DNA from: Ignavibacteria bacterium
Lineage (GTDB): Bacteria; Bacteroidota; Ignavibacteria; Kapaibacteriales; UBA961
NCBI GenBank assembly: GCA_947491315.1
Contig: CANLII010000001.1
Span: 186,001-250,000 of the forward strand
DNA: 64,000 nucleotides
Direction: 5' to 3'
Shown piece by piece: positions 19,577 through 27,882 of the stretch (within the stretch, counting starts at the first letter, position 1; every line of letters begins with the position of its first letter). A program made the translations under genes and the position numbers. Under the pieces are notes generated by a model. That model had not been told where the DNA came from, searched no databases, and saw only the letters and a list, made by a program, of their open reading frames with translations.

Positions 19577-20833
19577 ATGCTTCAATATTTCATAAGAAGA
19601 TTATTATTTGCAGTTCCAACCTTTTTTGGTTGTACCATCATTGTGTTTTTCATAGTTAATCTTGCTCCGGGCGGACCATATGAACAACAGGTACAGGCAT
19701 TAAAGGCCGGATCGGGTTTCGGTATTGGTTCTGAAGCATCCGGCACCGCTAAAGATGGAGCTGCAACAATTCCGCCTACGGCATTGGCAGAACTCAAACG
19801 GTATTATGGTTTCGATAAACCTGTTTATGTCCGTTATCTAATTTGGCTTGGTTTATGGCAAAGAGAAACAGATAGTTACAATGTGAAATTGGGTGAACCA
19901 AGAAATGTTGGCAATGGAAATTTTGTGATTGTCAGTAAACAAAGTGACGGCACATATTCCATCGTTGACAAAGAAACAAATGAATCGCGTTCTCATGTAT
20001 GGACTGCTGAAAATGCTGTTCTTGACTCAACGGGATTCCGACAATTGAGAGTGTTTAAAACTGAATATGCAGGAATTCTAACCGGTCATTTTGGTAATTC
20101 TTATGAATACCGTGAACCTGTCATTGATTTGATTGCTTCCAGAATTCCGATTTCATTACAATTCGGCGTTATTGGTTTAGTGTTGAGCTATGTGATATGT
20201 GTTTATTTAGGTATACAAAAAGCATTAAGACATGGTTCGACTTTTGATTTGGTGTCAAGTTCAACAATCTTGATTAGTTATTCAATTCCGGGTTGGGCAT
20301 TAGGTTTGCTATTGCTTGTTCTTCTTGGCGGTGGTTCATTCTTTGATGTCTTTCCTTTGGGCGGATTACAATCCAGAGATTATGAGTCTTTGAGTCTTGG
20401 TGAAAAGATTTTGGACAGAGCTCATCATTTTGTATTGCCTGTGATTGCATCAACCATTCAATCTTTTGCAACATTGACATTGCTTATGAAGAATTCTTTA
20501 CTCGAGAATTTATCACAGGATTATATCCGTACAGCATTTGCAAAAGGGTTGAAAGAAAAGCGTATCATTTGGTTACATGCAATGCGTAATTCCGTGATTC
20601 CAATTGCTGCAAATATTGGTCATATCATTGGTATTGCTTTTGTTGGTTCCTTCTTTATTGAGACTACTTTCAATATAGAAGGCATCGGTAAATTATCCTA
20701 TTATGCTATTTTATCTCGTGATTATACTGTTGTTTTTGCATTCACCGTTATAGGTGTCATGGTTAATCTCTTCGGCGCAATCATTTCAGATTTTGTTCTT
20801 GCATTGATTGATCCACGAATTCGATTTAGGTAA
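19577..20833 (+). CDS. peptide ABC transporter permease, YejB/OppB type
   Basis: A 418-residue inner-membrane permease with AGGA four bases before the codon ATG region as ribosome site. TM1 is at residues 9-30 and ends in NLAPGGPYEQQV, the conserved OppB/YejB start. A periplasmic insert of about 150 residues follows (including RYYGFDKPVYVRYL and GHFGNSYEYREPV), longer than in E. coli DppB. The remaining five membrane segments include the EAA loop around DYIRTAFAKGLKEKRIIWLHAMRN. It forms the channel with the next gene. Confidence 0.92.
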   Translation: MLQYFIRRLLFAVPTFFGCTIIVFFIVNLAPGGPYEQQVQALKAGSGFGIGSEASGTAKDGAATIPPTALAELKRYYGFDKPVYVRYLIWLGLWQRETDSYNVKLGEPRNVGNGNFVIVSKQSDGTYSIVDKETNESRSHVWTAENAVLDSTGFRQLRVFKTEYAGILTGHFGNSYEYREPVIDLIASRIPISLQFGVIGLVLSYVICVYLGIQKALRHGSTFDLVSSSTILISYSIPGWALGLLLLVLLGGGSFFDVFPLGGLQSRDYESLSLGEKILDRAHHFVLPVIASTIQSFATLTLLMKNSLLENLSQDYIRTAFAKGLKEKRIIWLHAMRNSVIPIAANIGHIIGIAFVGSFFIETTFNIEGIGKLSYYAILSRDYTVVFAFTVIGVMVNLFGAIISDFVLALIDPRIRFR

Positions 20834-20836
20834 AAC

Positions 20837-21958
20837 ATGTCTCAAATAATTCAGAAATCAGTTTCTCGTTCAATCGGACAAAGAAGATGGAAAAAGTTCA
20901 AAACCATCAAGCGTGGATATTACTCCTTGGTGATTTTGACAACTCTATATATTCTGTCTTTTTTGTTACCAATCCTTGTCAATGACAAAGCTTTAATTGT
21001 ACGATACAATGGAGAATATCATTTTCCAGCTTTTTCATCTTTGGTTGCTTCCATTCCTGTGATTGATCAATTCGTGAGTGTTTTCCAGAGTGGCGAATCA
21101 CTTGGCCAAATAGATAATCCTGGTCAAGTTCGCTATCGAGCTCTTCAGCAACAATATGAAAATGAGAATGGAGACAATTATGTTGTCATGCCAATCTATC
21201 CATATGGACCAATTGAAGATATCACAACAGATGGCAACTCTGCATTTATGAAACCAATGGTAGCAGAAGAAGGACAAACAGCTAGAATCATGGGCACTGA
21301 TGAAAATGGAAGAGATGTATTTGCTCGTATGGCATATGGTTTTAAGGTGTCCATCTCATTTGCATTGATATTGGTTTTTCTTGAATACTTGATTGGAATA
21401 CCAATTGGTGGACTTCTCGGATTTAAGGGAGGATATTATGATATGATTGGTCAAAGAATATTAGAAATGTGGGCAACGCTTCCTACACTATTTCTCATCA
21501 TTATAGTTGTATCATTCATTCAACCAAGTTTCATATTGCTTGTTCTATTGCTATCACTCACTGCATGGATACCAATAACTACCTATATCCGTGCTGAGTT
21601 TTATAGAGAAAAGTCAAAGGATTATGTTGCTGCGGCTATTTCCATTGGTGTTCCAACATGGAAAATTATGTTTAAGCATATTCTTCCCAATTCATTGGTT
21701 CCAGTTATAACAAATTTTCCATTTGCAGTCGTAGCAGGAATCACAGCCTTAGTTGCTCTCGACTTCTTGGGTTTTGGATTACCACCCCCAACTCCAAGCT
21801 GGGGACAGATGCTTAGTACTGGATTACAAAATCTTACAAAATGGTGGTTGGTCTTTTCACCAATGGTAGCTTTGTTTACAACTCTCATTATGATTGTGTT
21901 CATTGGAGAAGCAATTAGAGAAGCATTCGATCCAAAAACATTTTCTAGATTACGTTAA
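20837..21958 (+). CDS. peptide ABC transporter permease, YejE/OppC type
   Basis: A 373-residue permease three bases after its partner. After TM1 (about 28-50), a long periplasmic segment carries NDKALIVRYNGEYHFPAF and later MGTDENGRDVFARMAYG, the hallmark OppC/YejE GTDxxGRDV motif. The NDKPL-like start of that segment is typical of YejE rather than DppC. The EAA loop is at SKDYVAAAISIGVPTWKIMF. The C-terminus ends REAFDPKTFSRLR, as in the family. Confidence 0.92.
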   Translation: MSQIIQKSVSRSIGQRRWKKFKTIKRGYYSLVILTTLYILSFLLPILVNDKALIVRYNGEYHFPAFSSLVASIPVIDQFVSVFQSGESLGQIDNPGQVRYRALQQQYENENGDNYVVMPIYPYGPIEDITTDGNSAFMKPMVAEEGQTARIMGTDENGRDVFARMAYGFKVSISFALILVFLEYLIGIPIGGLLGFKGGYYDMIGQRILEMWATLPTLFLIIIVVSFIQPSFILLVLLLSLTAWIPITTYIRAEFYREKSKDYVAAAISIGVPTWKIMFKHILPNSLVPVITNFPFAVVAGITALVALDFLGFGLPPPTPSWGQMLSTGLQNLTKWWLVFSPMVALFTTLIMIVFIGEAIREAFDPKTFSRLR

Positions 21959-21976
21959 TCACTCAAGGTTATTCTT

Positions 21977-22990
21977 GTGAATAATGAATTACTCTTCTCA
22001 ATTGAGAATCTCAAAACATATTTCACGGTAGAAGGCAAGGATGCCAAAGCTGTGGATGGTGTAACATTTGATATCTATCAAGGTGAGACCCTTGGTTTGG
22101 TAGGCGAATCAGGTTCCGGGAAATCCGTTACCGCATTATCACTCATGAAGCTCATTCCAAGTCCACCCGGAAGAATAGTAGATGGGAAGATAATGTATAA
22201 AGGGCAGGACATTGCTCAGTTTACATATGAAGAAATGTATGCTATTCGTGGTAAAGAAATAGCAATGATATTTCAAGAACCAATGACTTCTCTTAATCCT
22301 GTTTTCCCGATTGGAATGCAGATAGAAGAAGTGATTATGGTTCATGAAGGCTTACATAAAATCGAAGCTAGACAAAGAGTCATAGAAATATTAACACTTG
22401 TTGGCATTCCCGCACCCGAAAAGCGTATTGATGATTATCCTCATCAATTTTCCGGTGGTATGAGACAAAGAGTGATGATAGCAATCGCGCTTGCATGTAA
22501 TCCTGCTTTGCTCATTGCTGATGAACCAACTACTGCATTGGATGTTACTATTCAAGCGCAAATTCTAGAACTCATGCTCACTTTAAAAGAGAAGAGAAAG
22601 GAAGCTGCTATATTGCTTATTACTCATGATCTTGCTGTAGTGGCTGAATTGTGCAATAGAGTAATTGTAATGTATGGTGGGAAAATTCAAGAGATTGCCA
22701 CAACTGATGATCTCTTTGCGCAACCATTACATCCTTATACTCGCGGATTGATGAATTCTATTCCACATGCTGATCATGCTGGAGAAAAAGGACAAAGATT
22801 GAAGGCTATACCTGGGAATGTTCCAAGTATTTTAAATTTTCCTCAAGGATGTAAATTCTGCACTCGATGCACTGAGAAACAAGATATTTGCGACACGATA
22901 GAACCACCCTTGGTTGAGATTGAACTCGGTCATTTTGTTCGTTGTCATAATGTTAACACAAAGATTGAAAACGGGAAGCGCTATGAATAA
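21977..22990 (+). CDS. peptide ABC transporter ATP-binding protein, OppD-like
   Basis: A 337-residue ATPase starting at GTG 21977, with AAGG nine bases upstream. Walker A is GESGSGKSVTA, the signature is FSGGMRQRVMIAIAL, and Walker B is LLIADEPTTALD, followed by the H-loop ITHDLAVV. The C-terminal oligopeptide-transporter extension has the Cys cluster CKFCTRCTEKQDIC, the conserved cluster seen in this OppD/F subfamily. It overlaps the OppF-like gene by eight bases. Confidence 0.93.
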   Translation: MNNELLFSIENLKTYFTVEGKDAKAVDGVTFDIYQGETLGLVGESGSGKSVTALSLMKLIPSPPGRIVDGKIMYKGQDIAQFTYEEMYAIRGKEIAMIFQEPMTSLNPVFPIGMQIEEVIMVHEGLHKIEARQRVIEILTLVGIPAPEKRIDDYPHQFSGGMRQRVMIAIALACNPALLIADEPTTALDVTIQAQILELMLTLKEKRKEAAILLITHDLAVVAELCNRVIVMYGGKIQEIATTDDLFAQPLHPYTRGLMNSIPHADHAGEKGQRLKAIPGNVPSILNFPQGCKFCTRCTEKQDICDTIEPPLVEIELGHFVRCHNVNTKIENGKRYE

Positions 22991-23993
22991 TTCATTATTA
23001 CTCGAAGTAAAAAATCTTCAAGTGTTTTTTCCTGTGTTTGGCGGTGTTTTTCAAAAGAAGATTGCTGAAGTCAAAGCAGTTGATGGTGTGTCCTTCACAA
23101 TCAATCGAGGTGAAACATTCGGTCTAGTTGGTGAATCCGGATGTGGAAAAACCACTGTTGGTAGAGCCATCATCAATGTCTTGACACATGTATCACCGGA
23201 TGTACACATTGGTGGTGAGATTTTATATCATGATAAAGATGGTAAGGTTCATGATATCACGAATCTTTCTTCATCCGATATGAAGAAATTCCGTTCCAAG
23301 ATTCAGATGATCTTTCAAGATCCATATTCTTCACTGAATTCCAGATTATCTGTTAAACAGATTGTATCAGAGCCACTTGAGATTCATGAAACTCATCTTT
23401 CTGCAAAACAAGTTGAAGAGAAAGTCTTATGGCTTTTGGAAAAAGTTGGTCTTCAACCAGAATATGCCAATAGATTCCCACATGAGTTTTCCGGTGGACA
23501 AAGACAAAGAATTGGAATTGCCAGAGCACTTGCTACAAATCCTGAGTTGATTATCTGTGATGAACCAGTTTCTGCATTGGATGTATCTGTCCAAGCACAA
23601 GTAATTAATCTCATGGAAGATTTAAGAGATGAATTTGGTGTCTCATATTTATTTATAGCTCATGACTTGTCTGTAGTTCATCATATCAGTGATAGAATTG
23701 GTGTGATGTATCTTGGTAATATGGTGGAAATAGGTACATCTTCCGAAGTGTATTTTGAACCAAAACATCCATATAGCAAAGCTTTGCTCTCAGCTGTACC
23801 TATTCCTGATCCAAAATTAAAAGGAAAGAAAAGGATTTTGCTTCAAGGTGATATTCCCAATCCACTCAATAAGCCATCCGGTTGTAGTTTTAGAACACGC
23901 TGCCCGATTGCATCGCCATCATGCGCTGAAACAATTCCCACTCTTATTTCTGTAAATCCTACGCATACGGTAGCTTGTCCTTATTCCATTTGA
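22983..23993 (+). CDS. peptide ABC transporter ATP-binding protein, OppF-like
   Basis: A 336-residue ATPase partner of the preceding gene. Walker A is [11 protein letters not shown], the signature [15 protein letters not shown] and Walker [13 protein letters not shown], with [10 protein letters not shown] as the H-loop and [14 protein letters not shown] as the C-terminal Cys cluster. I place the start at 22983, since upstream extensions lie inside the OppD-like gene. The two ATPases are separate genes here, whereas E. coli YejF is a single fused protein. Confidence 0.93.
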   Translation: MNNSLLLEVKNLQVFFPVFGGVFQKKIAEVKAVDGVSFTINRGETFGLVGESGCGKTTVGRAIINVLTHVSPDVHIGGEILYHDKDGKVHDITNLSSSDMKKFRSKIQMIFQDPYSSLNSRLSVKQIVSEPLEIHETHLSAKQVEEKVLWLLEKVGLQPEYANRFPHEFSGGQRQRIGIARALATNPELIICDEPVSALDVSVQAQVINLMEDLRDEFGVSYLFIAHDLSVVHHISDRIGVMYLGNMVEIGTSSEVYFEPKHPYSKALLSAVPIPDPKLKGKKRILLQGDIPNPLNKPSGCSFRTRCPIASPSCAETIPTLISVNPTHTVACPYSI

Positions 23994-24010
23994 ACAAATA
24001 GGAATATCTC

Positions 24011-24847
24011 ATGATAAAATCAATCATTTATTCTGCGGTAGGAATACTCTCTGCGGCCTTTGGGCTTAAAGGATTTCTTCTCCCAAATGATTTTATCGAT
24101 GGGGGAGCAAAGGGCATAGCACTACTTCTTACTACTATATTTGAGATTCCACTTCCACTTTTAATCATATTGGTGAATATACCTTTCATCATAATGGCAA
24201 GCAAAGTCATTGGTAAGCAGTTTGTAATAAGAACAAGTCTTGCCATCTTAACGCTTGCATTTGTTCTAGTTTTTGTAGAATTTCCAATCATCACTAATGA
24301 TAAATTACTTGTGGCAATATTTGGTGGTTTCTTTTTAGGAGCAGGCATTGGACTTAATGTTCGTGGTCAAGCTGTCATTGATGGGACTGAAGTTATGGCC
24401 ATTTTGTTTTCAAGAAAATTTAAAACGACAATTGGCGATATTATTCTTCTTACAAATGTTATCATCTTTGGTGTATGCGCCTATGTACTTTCCGTTGAAA
24501 CTGCCTTGTATTCAATGGTAACATATATGGTTGCATCTCGTAGTTTAGACTATATTACTGTAGGAATAGATGAGTACCTGGGTGTTACCATCATCTCAGA
24601 TAAATGTATGATTATCAAAGACATGATAACTGATACATTGGGAAGAGGTGTAACAATATATAAAGGAAAAGGTGGCTATGGTAAGAGAGGTCATATCGAG
24701 AATAAAGATATCTTATACTCTGTCATCACTCGTTTTGAAGTAAGTAATAACTCTCAGGAGATAGAAAACATTTATTCAAATGCCTTCATTGTTATGTCAT
24801 CAGTGAAATATGCAATTAGTGGGATGATTAGAAAACGACACCTATAA
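24011..24847 (+). CDS. YitT-family membrane protein (DUF161/DUF2179)
   Basis: A 278-residue integral membrane protein with AGGA upstream of the start. The first ~200 residues hold five to six hydrophobic segments with the family motif GLKGFLLPNDFIDGGAKGIA near the N-terminus. The C-terminal soluble DUF2179 domain contains GRGVTIYKGKGGYGKRG followed by SVITRFEV. The role is unknown; homologues are conserved inner-membrane proteins, some linked to solute export by proposal only. It may be the last gene of the transporter transcript. Confidence 0.88.
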   Translation: MIKSIIYSAVGILSAAFGLKGFLLPNDFIDGGAKGIALLLTTIFEIPLPLLIILVNIPFIIMASKVIGKQFVIRTSLAILTLAFVLVFVEFPIITNDKLLVAIFGGFFLGAGIGLNVRGQAVIDGTEVMAILFSRKFKTTIGDIILLTNVIIFGVCAYVLSVETALYSMVTYMVASRSLDYITVGIDEYLGVTIISDKCMIIKDMITDTLGRGVTIYKGKGGYGKRGHIENKDILYSVITRFEVSNNSQEIENIYSNAFIVMSSVKYAISGMIRKRHL

Positions 24848-24849
24848 AT

Positions 24850-24876
24850 AAAAAAAGCCCCAAATAGGGGCTTTTG
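24850..24876. terminator. bidirectional terminator between the YitT gene and tRNA-Lys
   Basis: An 8-bp stem (AAAGCCCC / GGGGCTTT) with an AAATA loop is flanked by A-runs on the left and four T on the right. The longer T run on the minus strand makes it strongest for the tRNA transcript, while it can also end the + strand operon. Confidence 0.85.
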
Positions 24877-24948
24877 TGATCCCGGTAGGTCTCGAACCTA
24901 CGGCCCTCTGATTAAAAGTCAGATGCTCTACCACTGAGCTACGAGATC
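24877..24948 (-). tRNA. tRNA-Lys (anticodon UUU)
   Basis: A 72-nt cloverleaf on the minus strand. The acceptor is GATCTCG pairing with CGGGATC, with discriminator A. The D arm is GCTC-AGTGGTA-GAGC. The anticodon arm TCTGA-CTTTTAA-TCAGA reads TTT. The variable loop is followed by the T arm GTAGG-TTCGAGA-CCTAC. The 3' CCA is not encoded. Confidence 0.97.
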
Positions 24949-24959
24949 AACCATGAACA

Positions 24960-24990
24960 CAAAATTAGGTATATTTTGAAAATTACGCAA
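24960..24990 (-). promoter_or_regulatory. Bacteroidota-type promoter of tRNA-Lys
   Basis: On the minus strand TTG (24988-24990) is followed after exactly 20 bp by TAATTTTG (24960-24967), matching the Bacteroidota -33/-7 consensus TTG/TAnnTTTG. The -7 box ends 11 bp before the mature tRNA 5' end. Confidence 0.7.
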
Positions 24991-25042
24991 GACAGAATTG
25001 TAATTACTTGACTACTTTCTACAATAATTTGGAAACATAGTT

Positions 25043-25735
25043 ATGAATAATATTCATAAAATAATCGTAAGTGCCATAATTCTCATTCCTTTGTGTATTT
25101 CAGGGACTAATGCTCAAAGTTCATTTGGAATATTCGCTGGTCTTGCAACTCCATCGGATTTGGTCAATCAAGTATATAATACTGATTTAATTAAGTCAAA
25201 TAATGTAACCGGTATACTCATGAGAGAAGCAGCAACTTCCGGATATACAATTGGTGCTCGAATTAGGCAAAATATTGATGGTCAGTTTTGGTTTACCGGC
25301 GGTGTTTCGCTTGCACGGTTTCCACAAAGTGTTATTCCGATCATAAATCAAGTGAACCCAATTGATACGCTCGCTATCATGACAACCGTTCAAAATGTAG
25401 TACCGATACATGCAGGAATGATGTATCAATTCAATAAGGGATTGGTATCACTTTATGTTCTTGGTGATGTTACGTATAATTATCTGATGAATTCAGTTGA
25501 TGTTGACTACAATAATCAATCATTTCCACTTCCACCCGAAGATGAAACAAAAGAAAGAATTGGATTTGGTTTTGGTTTAGGAATGGATGTTCATTTAAAA
25601 ATAATTACTGCTTCACTGGAAGCAAAAATGAATACAATCAATTTTATTGGACGATCACCTAGCGAGGCGGAAAAAAGATTCTTTTCTTTGACTTTGGGTA
25701 TACACTTTGGTCAAACTCAATCTGATAAACCATAA
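25043..25735 (+). CDS. putative outer-membrane beta-barrel protein
   Basis: A 230-residue exported protein. The signal peptide covers about residues 1-24 (ending GTNAQS). The rest alternates hydrophobic and polar residues, with glycine-rich turns such as FGIFAGLATPSDL, FWFTGGVSLARFP and GFGFGLGMDVHLK. The C-terminus ends in an aromatic/alternating strand SLTLGIHFG. This is the pattern of small Bacteroidota porin-like or OmpW/PorT-like barrels, but no specific family is recognised. An ECF sigma gene follows six bases later. Confidence 0.6.
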   Translation: MNNIHKIIVSAIILIPLCISGTNAQSSFGIFAGLATPSDLVNQVYNTDLIKSNNVTGILMREAATSGYTIGARIRQNIDGQFWFTGGVSLARFPQSVIPIINQVNPIDTLAIMTTVQNVVPIHAGMMYQFNKGLVSLYVLGDVTYNYLMNSVDVDYNNQSFPLPPEDETKERIGFGFGLGMDVHLKIITASLEAKMNTINFIGRSPSEAEKRFFSLTLGIHFGQTQSDKP

Positions 25736-25741
25736 ATATAC

Positions 25742-26335
25742 ATGGATAAATATACAGCAAAACAGAAGCACGAAGATGATCTCATCATCATTAAATCTGT
25801 ATTGTCCGGAGATAGTTCGCAATTTGCTTTGCTTTGGAATAAATATAATAAACAGATATTTGCTAATGTGCTAAAACTTGTTCGAAGCATTGATGATGCT
25901 GATGATATAGTGCAAGACACATTTCTAAAAGCATTTAATGCATTACATTCATATAATCACACTTTTCCTTTTCCTGCCTGGCTTTACAAGATAGCGTCAA
26001 ATACTTGTATCGATTATTTTCGAAGAAAAAGAATACGGCCAATTTCAATAGAGAATATCAATCGAGAGGGTGGAGATATTTATGATATTATACCTGATAA
26101 ATCCACTCCTATTGATGTTCACATCATAAATAATGAAATGAAGGAAGCATTATTGAAAGCAGTTGAACTATTACCATTGCGATATAAGCAATGTATTCAA
26201 CTAAGACATTTTGAAGAATTGTCATATGAAGAGATATCACTTACAATGAATCTTCCTTTGGGAACTATAAAAATCACATTGTTTAGAGCACGAAAGATGC
26301 TGTTGACTATGCTTTCTAATAAAGATTTGAAGTAA
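25742..26335 (+). CDS. ECF-type RNA polymerase sigma factor
   Basis: A 197-residue sigma factor. Region 2 (about 25-100) contains YNKQIFANVLKLVRS, DADDIVQDTFLKAF and FPAWLYKIASNTCIDYFRR. Region 4 (about 130-185) contains RYKQCIQLRHFEELSYEEI and the helix-turn-helix LPLGTIKITLFRARKML. It resembles the SigW/RpoE-like ECF groups. It is followed within five bases by a membrane protein with an extracytoplasmic domain, which might regulate it, although that protein looks like LytR_C rather than a canonical anti-sigma. Confidence 0.92.
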   Translation: MDKYTAKQKHEDDLIIIKSVLSGDSSQFALLWNKYNKQIFANVLKLVRSIDDADDIVQDTFLKAFNALHSYNHTFPFPAWLYKIASNTCIDYFRRKRIRPISIENINREGGDIYDIIPDKSTPIDVHIINNEMKEALLKAVELLPLRYKQCIQLRHFEELSYEEISLTMNLPLGTIKITLFRARKMLLTMLSNKDLK

Positions 26336-26340
26336 ATGCA

Positions 26341-26814
26341 ATGCGATTGAAGTTAAAAGACATTAATATTCCATTAGGCATTACGCTAAAGATCCTTTTG
26401 CTCTCAATTATGGGCATAGTTACCTTATATCTACTGTATATACTCATCGACAAAGTCTTTTTACACCCACCTGTCACAGCAATAGTTCCAATTGATAAGA
26501 GAAGAACAGTATCAGATGTGTACATACAATTGAATGTGATTAATGCATCAGGTCAGCAAGGTATTGCAAAGAAGACAATGAATTATTATCGTGAGCGAGG
26601 ATTTGATGTTGTTGAAATCTCTACTGCCGATACTTTGTCAGATATATCATATGTGATTGATCATCTTTCTGATACAGTTTCAGCAAGAAATGTTGCTTAT
26701 GCTATCGGACTTTCTGATTCTACCATTAAACATGATTATGATACAACTCTATATCTTCGTGCTTCAGTAGTAATCGGAACCGACTATTTTAAACTTAAAC
26801 CTTTTCAAGAATAA
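26341..26814 (+). CDS. LytR C-terminal-domain membrane protein
   Basis: A 157-residue protein with one N-terminal membrane anchor (about 13-36, ITLKILLLSIMGIVTLYLLYI) and a C-terminal domain starting at about 58. That domain has the LytR_C pattern: VYIQLNVINASGQQGIAKK, then ERGFDVVEI and, near the end, LRASVVIGTDY. LytR_C domains are found free-standing or attached to LCP ligases. No LCP catalytic domain is present here, so its function is not defined. It is co-directional with the sigma gene and abuts the EVE gene. Confidence 0.75.
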   Translation: MRLKLKDINIPLGITLKILLLSIMGIVTLYLLYILIDKVFLHPPVTAIVPIDKRRTVSDVYIQLNVINASGQQGIAKKTMNYYRERGFDVVEISTADTLSDISYVIDHLSDTVSARNVAYAIGLSDSTIKHDYDTTLYLRASVVIGTDYFKLKPFQE

Positions 26815-26815
26815 T

Positions 26816-27229
26816 ATGCAGTACTTCCTCGTTAAATCTGAACCATTTACATATCCATGGTCACAATTTGAACAAGATACAAGTACATTTTGGGATGGAG
26901 TAAGAAATTATCAAGCCCGAAATACTTTGATGTCCATGAAAAAAGGGGACTTGGTTTTATTTTACCATTCTAATGAAGGGATGGAAATTGTTGGAATTGC
27001 TACAGTGTTAAAAGAATTTTATCAAGATCCAACAACGGAAGATATACGATGGTGTGTAGTTGATTTGAAAGCACATAAGAAATTGAACAATCCTGTTTCT
27101 CTATCAGTAATCAAACAGGATGCTATACTTCAAATGATGCCTTTGGTTAAGCAGTCGAGATTAAGTGTAATGGCTATTACAGAAGATCAATTCTATAGAG
27201 TGATGGATTTATCCGGAACGATTGGTTAA
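26816..27229 (+). CDS. EVE-domain protein
   Basis: A 137-residue single-domain protein of the EVE/PUA-like family (thymocyte nuclear protein 1-like). Signatures are YFLVKSEPFTYPWSQFEQD at the start, WDGVRNYQARN, MKKGDLVLFYHSN and the later WCVVDLKAHKKLNNPVSL. EVE domains bind modified bases such as methyl- or hydroxymethyl-cytosine. This one has no fused nuclease or restriction domain, so a housekeeping RNA- or DNA-modification-reading role is as likely as defence. It is convergent with recX, overlapping by four bases. Confidence 0.92.
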   Translation: MQYFLVKSEPFTYPWSQFEQDTSTFWDGVRNYQARNTLMSMKKGDLVLFYHSNEGMEIVGIATVLKEFYQDPTTEDIRWCVVDLKAHKKLNNPVSLSVIKQDAILQMMPLVKQSRLSVMAITEDQFYRVMDLSGTIG

Positions 27230-27882
27230 AATAATTCTTTCAGTATTACTTGAATCATTTCCATTGAGAATCCCTGTCTAAATAAATGATCTCTGACTTG
27301 GACTTTCTTTTTTTTCTCTTCTCTAAAAGAAATGGAACGGAGTTTTCTCTCAGCTGATTTTCTTGCAGTTTCGAGGGCAATGTCTTTTGTGTATAATTGG
27401 GAGAGATAAGAATTAATGATTTGGTCATTGATACCTTTTTCAGACAATTCTCTTTTTAATCTTAAATAGCCATAATATTTACGATTGATTTTAGCTTTTA
27501 TGAAATTCTCGGTAAATACTTCATCAGATAGATAATTGAAATCTTTCAAGAATTCGATCACGTTTTGAATTATCAAATCCCCAAACCCTAGATCTTTCAG
27601 TTTAAGACAGACCTGTTTTTCTGTTCTCAGGGCATATGTAGCAAAGGTTAATCCCGCTTTCTTTGCATTGACCAATTCCTCTCTAAACAGAATATCTTGT
27701 AGAAAAGTCTGCGAGATAATCATGTTTTTGGAAAGTTCAAATTCGAATATTAAATCTCTTTCAATGAGTATAGAACTATCATCATTGAAACAAAGAAAAC
27801 ATTTACCTCTCTTTCTAGCAGCAATGATTTTTGTAATTCTTCTATCAATATTCTTGTCGTATGATTGTGCGATTTGATCCAT
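27226..27882 (-). CDS. recX: RecX-family regulatory protein
   Basis: A 218-residue helical protein of the RecX family, which binds RecA filaments and limits recombination. Three-helix repeats are visible: ALRTEKQVCLKLKDLGFGD, then the FLKDFNYLSDEVFTENFIKA segment and YYGYLRLKRELSEKGINDQI, the most conserved RecX signature. The N-terminal ~60 residues are less conserved and the C-terminus ends MIQVILKELF. No recA is nearby. Its start codon lies 38 bases inside the 3' end of the upstream lipoprotein gene, which is a long overlap; no nearer in-frame ATG was found. Confidence 0.87.
   Translation of the reverse strand: MDQIAQSYDKNIDRRITKIIAARKRGKCFLCFNDDSSILIERDLIFEFELSKNMIISQTFLQDILFREELVNAKKAGLTFATYALRTEKQVCLKLKDLGFGDLIIQNVIEFLKDFNYLSDEVFTENFIKAKINRKYYGYLRLKRELSEKGINDQIINSYLSQLYTKDIALETARKSAERKLRSISFREEKKKKVQVRDHLFRQGFSMEMIQVILKELF

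Noticed and set aside
26816-27229. EVE-domain gene as a marker of a defence island
   Set aside because: It is a standalone EVE protein among housekeeping genes. No restriction, nuclease, toxin or phage-related gene is adjacent.
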